A stretch of 39,013 bases of DNA. It comes from Actinomycetaceae bacterium (GTDB lineage: Bacteria; Actinomycetota; Actinomycetes; Actinomycetales; Actinomycetaceae). Below are positions 28,912 through 39,013 of the stretch, piece by piece. Position 1 is the first letter of the stretch. Each line of letters opens with the position of its first letter. The notes under the pieces were generated by a model. It had not been told where the DNA came from. It searched no databases and saw only the letters and a program-made list of their open reading frames with translations. The stretch spans positions 1 through 39,013 of the forward strand of contig SUUB01000012.1 in assembly GCA_015062745.1 (NCBI GenBank), written 5' to 3'. A program made the position numbers and the translations under genes.

Positions 28912-31900
28912 ATGCGCCAGGAAAGCTTGAGGGCTCGCTTACGCCGGGCGGGTTTCACGGATCCGGCCCGGGCCACTCGACTGTTAGATGATCCCGCGTT
29001 GGCAGGGCTGTTCGGTTCCGTACCGGATTCCTCCCGTGACGGCTTAGGGCAGATTCTTGGTGACTTCGCATCTGTTGCTGACCCGGATGCCTGCCTGCTG
29101 GCACTGATCCGTTTGGCGGAGGCGTGCGGTAACGACGACGGGGTGACTGCGGCCCATCCGGGTAGCCATGCGTTGCTGCGGGAGATAGTGATGGACCCGG
29201 AACGGCGTATGCGGCTCCTTGCCGTGCTGGGGATGTCTAGCGCTTTGGGAGATTTTCTGATTGCGCATCCCCGTGTTCTCGCATCGCTGGATACCGACGA
29301 CGGCGCCGCGCCCGCCGCCGGAATGGAGGACGACATCGGTGGACAGGAAATTCCTTCTCCGGGACTCACCGTCGAGCGTGCGCGGGCTTTACGCGCGGTT
29401 GACGCCGACGAACAGGACGGCTTTCCCCGTGCCCGCTTGCGGGGCGCGGCGGGGATCAACGCCCTGCGCTCCCACTATTTCTCGCGAATCGTTGCCATTG
29501 CAGCAGCAGATCTAACCTGCGCCGACCCGCTTGCGGCGGTTGGACCGGTGGGGGAGGCGATCGCCGATATCGTCGGTGGCGCGCTGGAGGCGGCCCTTGC
29601 ACTGGCCCGAGCCGAAACTCCGGGATCAGAACACGTTGGCCTGGCCATTATTTCGCTGGGCAAAACGGGTGCTCGGGAACTGAACTACATATCGGATGTT
29701 GATGTGGTGTACGTGGTTCGCGCACTCGATGAGGAGACCACCGAGGAAGAGGCCGTCGCACTCGGCACGAAACTTGCGTCTTTCGTAGGGAGAGCGGTTG
29801 CCGCTCCCGGTGGCGAACCCGCACTGTGGATCCTCGATGCCACTTTGCGCCCGGAGGGCAAGGACGGGCCGCTTGTGCGCACGCTCGATTCCCACGTCGC
29901 TTATTACCGGCGGTGGGCTCAAGGATGGGAGTTTCAGGCGCTACTGAAAGCACGGCCGATAGCTGGCGATCAGGAGCTGGGAGCGGCCTACCTCGAAACC
30001 CTCTGGCCCCTGGTGTGGACCGCCGCCGGCCGAGAGAACTTCGTCGAGGATTCGCGGGCCATGCGCAAACGGGTGGAAGAGCATGTACCCGCGCGAGAGG
30101 AGGGGCGCCAGATCAAACTGGGGAAGGGCGGACTGCGCGATGTGGAATTCACGGTTCAGCTTCTGCAACTCGTGCATGGCCGTACCGACGAAACACTGCG
30201 AGTACGCGCCACCCTCGCCGCTTTGACGGCTCTGCGCGACGGAGGCTACGTCTCCCGCAGCGATGCAGCCAAACTCGACGCCGACTACCGCTTGTTGCGC
30301 GTGCTGGAACACCGGATCCAGTTGCAGCACCTTCGTCGGTCTCATCTGCTTCCGGCCGGCGCGGCGGATCTGCGCCGGGTTGCTCGAGCAATGCATTGCG
30401 GGGGCATTGCAACGGGTGAAGATCTTGAGAAGGCGTGGCAACACACCCGAAGAGAAGTGCGGTCCCTTCATCAGGAAATCTACTACCGGCCGCTCTTACC
30501 CGAGGCTGCCAGGCTTTCGCCCGACGATATTTCTCTGCGTGCCGAGGCGGCCGAGGCACGCCTTGCCGCCATCGGGTACCGGGACCCGCGTGGAGCACTG
30601 CGGCATATCGATGCCCTGACTTCCGGGGTGTCACGCTATGCGGCGATTCAACGTCAACTATTGCCCGTTATGCTCGGCTGGTTCACCGAAGGCCCGGAAC
30701 CCGACGCCGGGCTGCTGGCATTCCGGTTGCTGTCGGAGAAAATGGGGCGGACCTCGTGGTACATGCGCACCTTGCGTGACGGGGGTGCCGCGGCGCAACG
30801 TCTGTGCTATGTACTGTCGTCATCGCGCTATGTTGCCACGCAAATCCCCAACCTCGCGGAGTCCATTGGCTGGTTGGAACACGTGGCGGATCTTCATCCG
30901 CGTAGCCGTGATGAGCTCAACGCCGAGCTCGCTTCCATGCTCTCTCGGCGCAGTGATCCCACGGCCATTGCGCAAGCCGGCAGGTATCTGCGGCGTCGTG
31001 AATTACTGCGCGTCGGTCTGGCACAGACCCTGCGGGTAATCGATCCATCCGAATGCCGCGAAGCGATCTCCCATGCGGCCGACGTCGCGCTCGAAGCAGG
31101 ACTCCGTGCTGGAATTCAGGCTGCGCAGGAACGCTTGAATGAACCAGAGGCGCTCTCGCGCTACCTGGTTGTTGCCATGGGCCGTATGGGCGGCGAGGAA
31201 ATGGGCTACATCTCCGATGCCGATGTTCTTTTCGTGCATGAGCCACTCGCTGATGCGGATCCGCAGCGCGCGCAGCGCCTCGCCGTGGAAGTCGCGGTTC
31301 AGACGCGCCGCCTACTCGCGGAAACCGGGAGCGAACCTCCTCTTGCGGTTGATGCCGATCTGCGCCCGGAAGGGCGCAACGGAGCGTTGTCGCGCAGTTT
31401 GGACTCCTACGCGGAGTATTACGACCGCTGGGCCCAGACGTGGGAGATTCAGGCGCTTTTGCGGGCTCGTTACGGCGCAGGTGATCGTGAGCTGGGGGAG
31501 CGCTTCTTGGCCCTGATCGATGCGTATCGTTACCCTGCGGGTGGTATCAGCCAAGCCCAGATACGTGAGATCCGGCTGATGAAGGCGCGTGTGGAGATGG
31601 AACGTATTCCGCGCGGCGTCGATCCGCAGCATCACCTCAAGCTGGGACGCGGGGGATTGTCGGATGTTGAATGGACCGCGCAGTTGCTGCAACTGCGGTA
31701 TGCAGGCCAGTACGAGGATCTTCGGTGTACCTCGACCTTGGGGGCACTTGCCGGCGCCGCACGAGTGGGCATACTCTCCGACGCCGACGAGGAAATGCTA
31801 CGCGAGGCGTGGAGCTTCGCCTCCCAGCTGCGCGATGTGAACTTTCTGGGGACGGGTAAGTCGTCAACGACGAAGATTAGTGCTCTGCCTCATGATTCCG

Positions 31901-32046
31901 ATGAACTAGCGGTAGTCACGGCCCTGCTCGGATGGGACGCAACCTCGCGTCATGAGGTGGAGGAGAGCTATTTGCGCCTGGCGAGGCGATGCCGAGCGGT
32001 GGTGGAGCGAGTCTTTTACGGCAATCCGAGTGCACTCACCAGCTGA
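28912..32046 (+). CDS. glnE: Bifunctional glutamine synthetase adenylyltransferase/deadenylyltransferase
   Basis: Two nucleotidyltransferase domains: SLGKTGARELNYISDVDVVYV and AMGRMGGEEMGYISDADVLFV; LRPEGKDGPLVRTLDS and LRPEGRNGALSRSLDS. Confidence 0.95.
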   Translation: MRQESLRARLRRAGFTDPARATRLLDDPALAGLFGSVPDSSRDGLGQILGDFASVADPDACLLALIRLAEACGNDDGVTAAHPGSHALLREIVMDPERRMRLLAVLGMSSALGDFLIAHPRVLASLDTDDGAAPAAGMEDDIGGQEIPSPGLTVERARALRAVDADEQDGFPRARLRGAAGINALRSHYFSRIVAIAAADLTCADPLAAVGPVGEAIADIVGGALEAALALARAETPGSEHVGLAIISLGKTGARELNYISDVDVVYVVRALDEETTEEEAVALGTKLASFVGRAVAAPGGEPALWILDATLRPEGKDGPLVRTLDSHVAYYRRWAQGWEFQALLKARPIAGDQELGAAYLETLWPLVWTAAGRENFVEDSRAMRKRVEEHVPAREEGRQIKLGKGGLRDVEFTVQLLQLVHGRTDETLRVRATLAALTALRDGGYVSRSDAAKLDADYRLLRVLEHRIQLQHLRRSHLLPAGAADLRRVARAMHCGGIATGEDLEKAWQHTRREVRSLHQEIYYRPLLPEAARLSPDDISLRAEAAEARLAAIGYRDPRGALRHIDALTSGVSRYAAIQRQLLPVMLGWFTEGPEPDAGLLAFRLLSEKMGRTSWYMRTLRDGGAAAQRLCYVLSSSRYVATQIPNLAESIGWLEHVADLHPRSRDELNAELASMLSRRSDPTAIAQAGRYLRRRELLRVGLAQTLRVIDPSECREAISHAADVALEAGLRAGIQAAQERLNEPEALSRYLVVAMGRMGGEEMGYISDADVLFVHEPLADADPQRAQRLAVEVAVQTRRLLAETGSEPPLAVDADLRPEGRNGALSRSLDSYAEYYDRWAQTWEIQALLRARYGAGDRELGERFLALIDAYRYPAGGISQAQIREIRLMKARVEMERIPRGVDPQHHLKLGRGGLSDVEWTAQLLQLRYAGQYEDLRCTSTLGALAGAARVGILSDADEEMLREAWSFASQLRDVNFLGTGKSSTTKISALPHDSDELAVVTALLGWDATSRHEVEESYLRLARRCRAVVERVFYGNPSALTS

Positions 32047-32092
32047 GTTTTATGGCAGACTATGCGGCAGATGGTGTGATCAAAGGAGAACA

Positions 32093-32695
32093 ATGCGCCT
32101 TTACCTGATCCGGCATGGGCAAACGGAGATGAATGCCAGCCATACGATTGATACCGATTATCCGGGGGCGAATTTGACGGAACGCGGCCGAGAGCAGGCC
32201 GTGGGGATCGTTGAGCGTCTGGCCGGAGAGACCGTTGACGCAATTTGGGTCTCGAGCTTGATCCGTACGCATCAGACCGCCGCACCGTTGGCAGCGAACC
32301 GGGGCCTTGTCCCGGTGCAGCGCGAGGGATTACGGGAGATTGAGGCCGGTATCTGGGAGGGTGGCAACGACGAAGCGGCGTACCGCGGCTACCTCTCCAC
32401 CATTGAGCGTTGGTTCACCGATTCCATGGATGAACCGATGGGAGGAACGATCACCGGGCGGCAAGCCTTGATGCGTTTCGACGCCGTCGTGCGGGAGATC
32501 GAGAGCACGGAAGCCAGCAACGTGGCCATTTTTTCACACGGTTCCATGCTGTCCTGGTGGTGTGGTATGCGGGTGGCGGGTCTGACCTGGAAACATTACA
32601 TCGACGGGCACCTTGACAATACGGGCATGTGTGTGGCGGAAGGCAGCCTTGATACCGGGTATCGAGCGCTTTCTTGGATGGGAGAGACGGTGTGA
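32093..32695 (+). CDS. Histidine phosphatase family protein (phosphoglycerate mutase-like)
   Basis: MRLYLIRHGQTEMNAS, FSHGSMLSWW; AAAGGAGAAC RBS before ATG 32093. Confidence 0.9.
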   Translation: MRLYLIRHGQTEMNASHTIDTDYPGANLTERGREQAVGIVERLAGETVDAIWVSSLIRTHQTAAPLAANRGLVPVQREGLREIEAGIWEGGNDEAAYRGYLSTIERWFTDSMDEPMGGTITGRQALMRFDAVVREIESTEASNVAIFSHGSMLSWWCGMRVAGLTWKHYIDGHLDNTGMCVAEGSLDTGYRALSWMGETV

Positions 32696-32705
32696 TTGAT
32701 CAGCC

Positions 32706-33473
32706 CTAGTGGTCGAGCACTTTGTCTAGGAATTCGCGCGTGCGCGGATGGCGAGGCGCGTCGAAGACGTCGTCGGGCCGACCGGATTCCACAATGGTTC
32801 CCTCATCCATGAAAACCACGGTGTCGGAGACTTCGCGGGCAAAACCCATCTCGTGCGTGACCACCATCATCGTCATCCCTGATGCGGCCAGGTCCTGCAT
32901 AACAGCGAGCACTTCGCCGACCAGTTCCGGGTCAAGGGCCGAGGTGGGCTCGTCGAACAGCATAAGGTCCGGTTCCATTGCCATGGCGCGTGCGATCGCA
33001 ACGCGTTGTTGTTGCCCGCCGGAGAGCTGTGCCGGGTAGTGATCTGCGCGCTCGGCTAGGCCAACCAGGTCGAGCAGCGCGAGCGCCTTATCGAAGGCGA
33101 GGTCCCGCGGCAGGCCGTTGACTCGTATCGGTGCGGCCATGACGTTCTGAACGGCGGTCATATGCGGGAATAGGTTGAAACGTTGAAAGACCATGCCGAT
33201 ATGGGCACGTTGCCGCGCGAGCTCCTTCGGTCGCAGTTCATGAAGGCGTCCCCGGGCGTCCTCCCGGAAACCCATAAGCGTGCCATCCACGGTGATTGAA
33301 CCTGCCTGGATTTCCTCTAGAACATTCACGCAGCGCAGCAGCGTAGATTTTCCCGAACCGGAAGGGCCGAGAATCGTGCAGACCTCTCCACGCTGCACGC
33401 TTAACGTCACACCGCGTAGAACGTGCAGATCTCCGTAGAACTTGTGCACATCGTGCACCTCAACCATCGCCAT
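32706..33473 (-). CDS. Polar amino-acid ABC transporter ATP-binding protein (GlnQ-like)
   Basis: [84 protein letters not shown]. Confidence 0.93.
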   Translation of the reverse strand: MAMVEVHDVHKFYGDLHVLRGVTLSVQRGEVCTILGPSGSGKSTLLRCVNVLEEIQAGSITVDGTLMGFREDARGRLHELRPKELARQRAHIGMVFQRFNLFPHMTAVQNVMAAPIRVNGLPRDLAFDKALALLDLVGLAERADHYPAQLSGGQQQRVAIARAMAMEPDLMLFDEPTSALDPELVGEVLAVMQDLAASGMTMMVVTHEMGFAREVSDTVVFMDEGTIVESGRPDDVFDAPRHPRTREFLDKVLDH

Positions 33474-33486
33474 ATCAATTCCTGTT

Positions 33487-34518
33487 CTACGGGGTCCATT
33501 CGGCGGCATTCTCCGCCGGTGTCGTCTGCGCGGCGTTGATGGCTGCTTGCCGTGCGCTGCGCTGCCGGTTCTTGCGGCGCCGCGAGAGGCGGACGCTGGT
33601 GTCGCTGTTCCCGCGTCCGTAGTAGGCCTCGATCTTCGACTGGAAGAACATGAGAATCGAGGTGATGACCAGATACCACAGGCCGGCAACCACAAGGAAA
33701 GGAATCGGAAGCAGCGTCTGCGAGCCGTAGTCGGTGGCGACTTTGGTCAACTCCAAGGTGAAGGGCACCGCGGTTACCAGCGATGTGGTCTTCAGCATGG
33801 AGATGGTCTCGTTGCCCGTGGGCGGCACAATAACGCGCATCGCCTGCGGTAGCACGATGCGGTAGAGAATAGTGCTTGGCTTCATCCCCAGCGCTTGAGC
33901 CGCCTCTTCTTGCCCTTTGTCCACGGATGCGAGCCCGGAGCGCATGATCTCCGAGAGATAGGCGGCCTCGTTCAGCCCGAGCCCGAGAATCGCGGCGACG
34001 GCGGCGGTGAAAACATCGTAGGTGCGGAAACTGAAGAACTCGGGTCCGAAGGGGATGCCGAGTGAGAGACGCGGATAGAGCACGCCGATCAGACCCCAGA
34101 AAATCAGCTGGGTGTAAATCGGAGTTCCGCGGAAGAACCAGATGTAGAACGTTGCCACCGCTCGCATCACGGGGTTATCCGAACGCCGCATAATGGCGAG
34201 GATGATGGCGAGGACGATGCCGATGGCCATTGCGGCCACGGTCAGAAGAAGCGTCCACTTGATCGCATTGGCTATTTCACGGGTGAATAGCATGGGAAGA
34301 ACCAGGTCCCAGTTGAAGTTCTTGTTCGTCACCAGCCCGTGAATGGCCATGGCAGCGAGGATCGCAAGCACGCCGACGGCGATCCAGCGGCCGTAGTGGG
34401 GAACCGGAATCGCACGGATGAGCTGGGGGTTCGTCGTCGCCGTCGGCTGTTCGCCTTCGGGAGTGGAGCGAGCGGATTCGTTGTCCGCCTCGTATGCGTT
34501 GTTTACATCGGCCATCAT
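33487..34518 (-). CDS. Polar amino-acid ABC transporter permease
   Basis: [71 protein letters not shown]. Confidence 0.92.
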   Translation of the reverse strand: MMADVNNAYEADNESARSTPEGEQPTATTNPQLIRAIPVPHYGRWIAVGVLAILAAMAIHGLVTNKNFNWDLVLPMLFTREIANAIKWTLLLTVAAMAIGIVLAIILAIMRRSDNPVMRAVATFYIWFFRGTPIYTQLIFWGLIGVLYPRLSLGIPFGPEFFSFRTYDVFTAAVAAILGLGLNEAAYLSEIMRSGLASVDKGQEEAAQALGMKPSTILYRIVLPQAMRVIVPPTGNETISMLKTTSLVTAVPFTLELTKVATDYGSQTLLPIPFLVVAGLWYLVITSILMFFQSKIEAYYGRGNSDTSVRLSRRRKNRQRSARQAAINAAQTTPAENAAEWTP

Positions 34519-35423
34519 TTCACCGGATTCACTAGCGCTTCGGTTGCCACGTTTTCGGTGATACCCCAGGTGGCGAAGATTTCTTCCAACGTCCCGTCGT
34601 CCATAAGCGACTGGAGTGCTGCCTGCACCGCGGCTGTCATTTCGGGATCATCCTTCGCGACGACGACGCCCTGTGGTGCCGTCCCGGTGATATCTCCCTG
34701 CAATTCAAGAGCACCGTTGGTGCGTTGTAAGGCGTAATCCACCACAGACGAGTCCGCGGACATCGCTTCGATCTTGCCACCAACCAGTGCCTGGGTGACG
34801 GCATCCTGGCTGTCGTAGCGCTGGATATTGGGTTTCTCCGCGCACTGCTCTGCAAGCGCTGCTACTTCTTCGTCTTCCGTTGTGCCCGTCTGCACACCGA
34901 TCGTGCGTCCACAGATATCTGCGGAATCGAATTCGGTGGGATTTCCCGCCTGCACCGCCCAAGAGACTCCCACCGTATAGAACTGGATCATATTGAAGTT
35001 CACTTCGCGTTCTGCGGTGATGGTGAAAGAGGAAGCGCCGACCTCATACTTCGTGGGGATACCCGGCATAATCGAGTCGAATTCGGCATTCTTCACATCG
35101 AGCTCCAGTCCCATCCGGGCCGCGACCGCCTTCATCATGTCGATCTCGTACCCGGTGGGCTGGCCGTTGATCTGGAATTCCGCCGGTGCCCAGTACAGAT
35201 TAGAACCGATGGTCAGCTTGCCGTCCGCCGCAACCGCGTCCGGTACCAATGCAACGACATCGGGATCTGCGCCCACGGTGGAGGTGTCGTAACTGTCCGA
35301 ATACCCTGGTAGGCCCTGTTTGGCGTTGTACTCGGAGATGACGTCGTCCGCCGATCGACAGGCGGTCAGCGCCAGCGCGCAGATAATCGCCAGCACGGAT
35401 ACTGCCATTCGCCTCCTGGGCAT
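34515..35423 (-). CDS. Amino-acid ABC transporter substrate-binding lipoprotein (family 3)
   Basis: Lipoprotein signal MAVSVLAIICALALTAC; GYEIDMMKAVAARMGLELDVKNAEFDSIMPGI; ATGA coupling to the permease. Confidence 0.9.
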   Translation of the reverse strand: MPRRRMAVSVLAIICALALTACRSADDVISEYNAKQGLPGYSDSYDTSTVGADPDVVALVPDAVAADGKLTIGSNLYWAPAEFQINGQPTGYEIDMMKAVAARMGLELDVKNAEFDSIMPGIPTKYEVGASSFTITAEREVNFNMIQFYTVGVSWAVQAGNPTEFDSADICGRTIGVQTGTTEDEEVAALAEQCAEKPNIQRYDSQDAVTQALVGGKIEAMSADSSVVDYALQRTNGALELQGDITGTAPQGVVVAKDDPEMTAAVQAALQSLMDDGTLEEIFATWGITENVATEALVNPVK

Positions 35424-35686
35424 TGGACCTCCACTCATACATACCGATCCGGTCGGCTGGGCAACCCTTCGGTCCGAACTGAAGCGATATCGGTCCTCCC
35501 ACCGTGTTGCCTGCGCCTTGTGCGCTCTAACGGCACTGCGATTCAACCCGGACCGGAACAATCTACCCCGAACATGTATCACTATGTACACGCGTGCATA
35601 ATGTGGGCATACGGGCAGGTTAGAGCGCCATCTGGCAAGCGGGCAACCGCGCCGAACTGCAGGAGTCGCAACCGCGCGGTCGGTGC

Positions 35687-37111
35687 TCAGATGTCGTAAT
35701 ACAGCGCGAATTCGTACGGGTGCGGCCGTTGCCGCAGGGGTGCGATCTCGTTGTTCATCTTGTACTCGATCCAGGTTTGGATCATGTCCTCGGTGAACAC
35801 GTCGCCCTCCAGCAGATAATCGTGGTCGGCATCGAGAGCACGCAGGGCATCTTCGAAGGACTCGGGGAGTTGGGCAATCTGCGCATGCTCCTCGGGCGGA
35901 AGTTCGTAAAGATCCTTGTCAATAGGCTCGGCTGGTTCGGTCCGATGCCGGATACCATCAAGGCCGGCCATGAGTTGCGCGGCAAAGGCAAGATACGGAT
36001 TGGCGGCGGGATCCGGAACACGATACTCAATGCGTTTGCTCTTGGGTGAGGTTCCGGTGACGGGGATACGAATGCAAGCGGAGCGATTGCGGGCGGAGTA
36101 GACCAGGTTCACCGGCGCTTCGAAGCCGGGCACCAGGCGGTGGAAGGAATTCACGGACGGATTCGTGATTGCGAGGAGCGACGGCGCATGTTCGAGTAGC
36201 CCGCCGATATACCAACGAGCTAGGTCGGAGAGTCCGCCGTATCCGCGTTCATCGGCGAATAGTGGCTTACCGTCCTTCCAGAGCGACTGATGGCAGTGCA
36301 TTCCGGAACCATTGTCTCCAAACAGGGGCTTGGGCATGAAGGTTGCGGTTTTACCGGCCTGCCACGCCGTATTCTTCACAACGTACTTGAACTTCATGAC
36401 GTCGTCGGCGGCAGCGAGCAGAGTATCGAAGGTGTAATTGATCTCCTGCTGGCCGCCGGTTCCAACCTCGTGGTGGGCACGTTCGACCTGCAGTCCGACC
36501 TTCGCCAAGTTGATACTGATGGCATCGCGCAAGTCACAGAAATGGTCATTCGGGGAGACGGGGAAGTACCCGCCCTTCAAGCGTGTTTTATAGCCGAGAT
36601 TTCCCCCCTCTTCCTCACGGTTGGTATTCCACCAACCCGCCTCCGAATCCAGCCGGTACGACGACGAATGCACCGTCGACTCGAAACGGATATCGTCAAA
36701 GAGGTAGAACTCGGCTTCCGCGCCGAAGAACACGGTGTCGGCGATACCGGTTGATTTCAGATACTCTTCGGCATGCCGCGCAATATTGCGCGGATCGCGG
36801 CGATACGACTCGTCGGTGAATGGGTCAACGATCGAGAAGTTCATAACCAGAGTCTTCTCGGTGCGGAAGGGATCAATGAAGGCGGAGGAGACATCCGGAA
36901 TGAGCTTCATATCCGATTCGTGGATTGCTTGGAAGCCACGAATGGAGGAGCCATCGAACATCAAACCTTCGGTGAAGACGTCGTCTTTGAAGGTATCGAC
37001 GGGAATGGTGAAATGCTGCATGATACCGGGCAGGTCACAGAACCTGATATCGATGAACCTGACGCCCTGTTCCCTGGTGTAGGCGATGGCCTCTTCCGCA
37101 CGTGTGAACAT
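35687..37111 (-). CDS. glnA: Glutamine synthetase, type I (GlnA1-like, adenylylatable)
   Basis: [62 protein letters not shown] adenylylation-site motif. Confidence 0.95.
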   Translation of the reverse strand: MFTRAEEAIAYTREQGVRFIDIRFCDLPGIMQHFTIPVDTFKDDVFTEGLMFDGSSIRGFQAIHESDMKLIPDVSSAFIDPFRTEKTLVMNFSIVDPFTDESYRRDPRNIARHAEEYLKSTGIADTVFFGAEAEFYLFDDIRFESTVHSSSYRLDSEAGWWNTNREEEGGNLGYKTRLKGGYFPVSPNDHFCDLRDAISINLAKVGLQVERAHHEVGTGGQQEINYTFDTLLAAADDVMKFKYVVKNTAWQAGKTATFMPKPLFGDNGSGMHCHQSLWKDGKPLFADERGYGGLSDLARWYIGGLLEHAPSLLAITNPSVNSFHRLVPGFEAPVNLVYSARNRSACIRIPVTGTSPKSKRIEYRVPDPAANPYLAFAAQLMAGLDGIRHRTEPAEPIDKDLYELPPEEHAQIAQLPESFEDALRALDADHDYLLEGDVFTEDMIQTWIEYKMNNEIAPLRQRPHPYEFALYYDI

Positions 37112-37281
37112 CCCGTCTCCTTCTGTCTGCGCGCTGGGCAGCCGTGTTCATGCTGGACAGCTGTACCTGTTACTTCACCCGTTCTACCTCACCGGCCCGG
37201 TCGATGACGTGAACGTCTCATGAATCAGCGCCGGGCTGTGCCGGGCTGCGGCAGTGCTACATGCCGCGTAGGGGTACGGCG

Positions 37282-37983
37282 TTACTTGCCGCGTAGGGCA
37301 CGACGATCGGGGCGTGCCTTCATGGGATCAATTCCCTTCGGAATCGGCAGCGTATTCGTCTTGATCGCCTCCAGGCGGCGAGCAAGGGCGGCGACTTCCT
37401 CGTTTGAAATGGTCTTTGGAAGGCGTCGCATGGACTTTTCAAGATCGATCAGTTCGGTCTGACCGTCGTCGTGCCCGATGAAAACGGTGTGAACGGGAGC
37501 ATTGGGTGCAACGCGGCGAATGGCACGCCGTTCCTCGTCGATGAGTTTGCCGACTCGCCCTTTGGGTCCCTCCGCAATCAGCACGATGCCGGGGCGGCCG
37601 ATGGCCCGGAAGACCATATCCTGCGTGCGGGCGTTGACTCGAACCGGTTCTGTGGAAATATCCCAGCCACGTTTGATGTTGTCCAGCACGGCGGAAGCGG
37701 CACCCGGCATGCCGTCAATCTGGGCGTAGCTTGCGCGGCGCACCAGCCGAGTGAGGGTGATCATCGGCAGGAGTAGTGCAAGCATGATCCCGATCAGCAT
37801 CCAGCTCAGCCAACGACCGGTCAGAATGCTCGGGACAATACCTACCGCTAGGCCGATGGCGAATCCGGCGAGTAGCGCCCACGGTGTCCACGAGTAGGAA
37901 CGCTTCGTAATCCGGTATGCGTCACCAAGGTAGTTCCACCAGTGCTTCTTCTTTGGCTTCGTGCGGCCTGAGTCCTTCGCCAT
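37282..37983 (-). CDS. DUF4191 family membrane protein
   Basis: KKKHWWNYLGDAYRITKRSYSWTPWALLAGFAIGLAVG, GRPGIVLIAEGPKGRVGKLIDEERRAIRRVAPNAPVHT, KSMRRLPKTISNEEVAAL. Confidence 0.85.
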   Translation of the reverse strand: MAKDSGRTKPKKKHWWNYLGDAYRITKRSYSWTPWALLAGFAIGLAVGIVPSILTGRWLSWMLIGIMLALLLPMITLTRLVRRASYAQIDGMPGAASAVLDNIKRGWDISTEPVRVNARTQDMVFRAIGRPGIVLIAEGPKGRVGKLIDEERRAIRRVAPNAPVHTVFIGHDDGQTELIDLEKSMRRLPKTISNEEVAALARRLEAIKTNTLPIPKGIDPMKARPDRRALRGK

Positions 37984-38428
37984 GTCTGTCCTTTCACCTG
38001 CGAACGCAAGAAATTCTAGTTGACATTATCCCGGGATAGAAACAGGAGCGGAATCCGAACAAGGCTCCAGCCGGGCGGCAACGTCAGCGACCCGAGCCCT
38101 GCGCTGCGCCGAGTAGAGGCGATGGGCGCCCATTTTGACCCCGCCCCGTGCCGCCCTACACCCGGGGTTGCGCCGTCACGGGGATTGTGCGCCTCCGAGT
38201 TGACGGCGCGGCGATGATCCACGCGCGGTGGACTATTGCTTGACTCCGTGTCATCCGATGTTATCGGGGTGCGGCGGATGATCCTTGCGCGGCAGATTCT
38301 TGCTGCACGCCGATCCGATTACTGCCCGATTCCACGGGTGACGGCTGCACAGAGGTACGCAGGGTTAGGCCGCCGTGGTTCTGTGGATAACCGCTGCAGG
38401 GGATGGGAACAGCTGGTGAACTGTAGCC

Positions 38429-38917
38429 ATGAGGCAGTGGTATGCGGGAATAGCGGCGCTGGGTGTCGGGATCGCCTTGGCGCAGGTGCTGTGGGGATCG
38501 TCGACGCCGTCGGCAGACGAATCGTTGTCCGTACTGGAGAGCTCTGCGGTACCCGATGCGCTGGAGGCCACCGCAGTTGCGCGGGACCTGCAGAGTCGAC
38601 GCGATCACGCATTGATGGCCGATGACGCCGCTGCTTTGGCGGAGCTGACATCGGATGGAAGTCCCGCACGGGCCGCCGATACGGCCTTACTGAGGGAAAT
38701 ACGGGGAAGTGTGGCGGTGCTGAACACCGAAGTGCTGGGGGTGGACGTGGTAGCGCCGCACACGTGGGAGGTATACACCGTTCAGCAAGAACTCCAGCTC
38801 AGCACCGGGGAGGTGATCGGACCGCTCGCACAGCGCTGTACTCGTTGGGAGCTTGCTCCCGCACCCTGGCGGATCGAGAGCACCGCGGAGTGTATGAACA
38901 ACGTGAGTCGGCGATGA
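38429..38917 (+). CDS. Hypothetical membrane-anchored/secreted protein
   Basis: N-terminal hydrophobic segment MRQWYAGIAALGVGIALAQVLW followed by a soluble domain; no family recognised. Confidence 0.5.
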   Translation: MRQWYAGIAALGVGIALAQVLWGSSTPSADESLSVLESSAVPDALEATAVARDLQSRRDHALMADDAAALAELTSDGSPARAADTALLREIRGSVAVLNTEVLGVDVVAPHTWEVYTVQQELQLSTGEVIGPLAQRCTRWELAPAPWRIESTAECMNNVSRR

Positions 38918-39013
38918 CCCGATCAGTCACGTGATGGTGACCATCTAGGGGCTGAGTCATCGGTGAACGAGACAGTCGCTTGCCGGTCACGGTTGCCAAC
39001 TGATAGTGAGCGG

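Noticed and set aside
37160-37190. Possible GlnR a/b box (gttacttcacccgttctacc) upstream of glnA1
   Set aside because: Only the GTTAC half matches the recalled GlnR consensus; the second half does not fit.
1-39013. CRISPR array, transposon, prophage or toxin-antitoxin module
   Set aside because: No regularly spaced repeats, transposase/integrase motifs or TA-like pairs seen; gene content is housekeeping.

Overview
Core-genome segment of a high-GC actinobacterium (Actinomycetaceae-like by gene content), about 39 kb. I see no phage, transposon, CRISPR array or obvious defence island. Recognisable content, left to right: murJ; an ATP-grasp carboxylate-amine ligase; a FemABX-family transferase; two small unknown genes; tRNA-Asn(GUU); def; DUF3145; a small ACP-like gene; a YciO-type protein; a HAD phosphatase; a two-gene heterodimeric ABC exporter; aceE; DUF3052; tRNA-Val(UAC); a PadR / ABC ATPase / FtsX-like permease operon; a NIF3-like protein; a coiled-coil protein with an apparently eroded zinc ribbon; the RNase P RNA (rnpB); ppgK; map; panB; a DUF2207-like membrane protein; and a nitrogen cluster (glnA2-type GS, glnE, histidine phosphatase, polar amino-acid ABC transporter, glnA1-type GS), then DUF4191 and a small unknown. 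I found no wholly new system. The most interesting leads are: (1) a histone-like Lys-rich C-terminal tail on the polyphosphate glucokinase; (2) an ACP-like protein apparently lacking the phosphopantetheine serine, next to DUF3145, with no fab genes in the window; (3) loss of the zinc-ribbon cysteines in the NIF3-linked coiled-coil protein; (4) a MurJ / ATP-grasp / FemX cell-wall set with a perfect palindrome upstream of femX; (5) three separate short duplications that copy the 3' end and stop codon of a gene. All family calls come from reading motifs; no database search was run.
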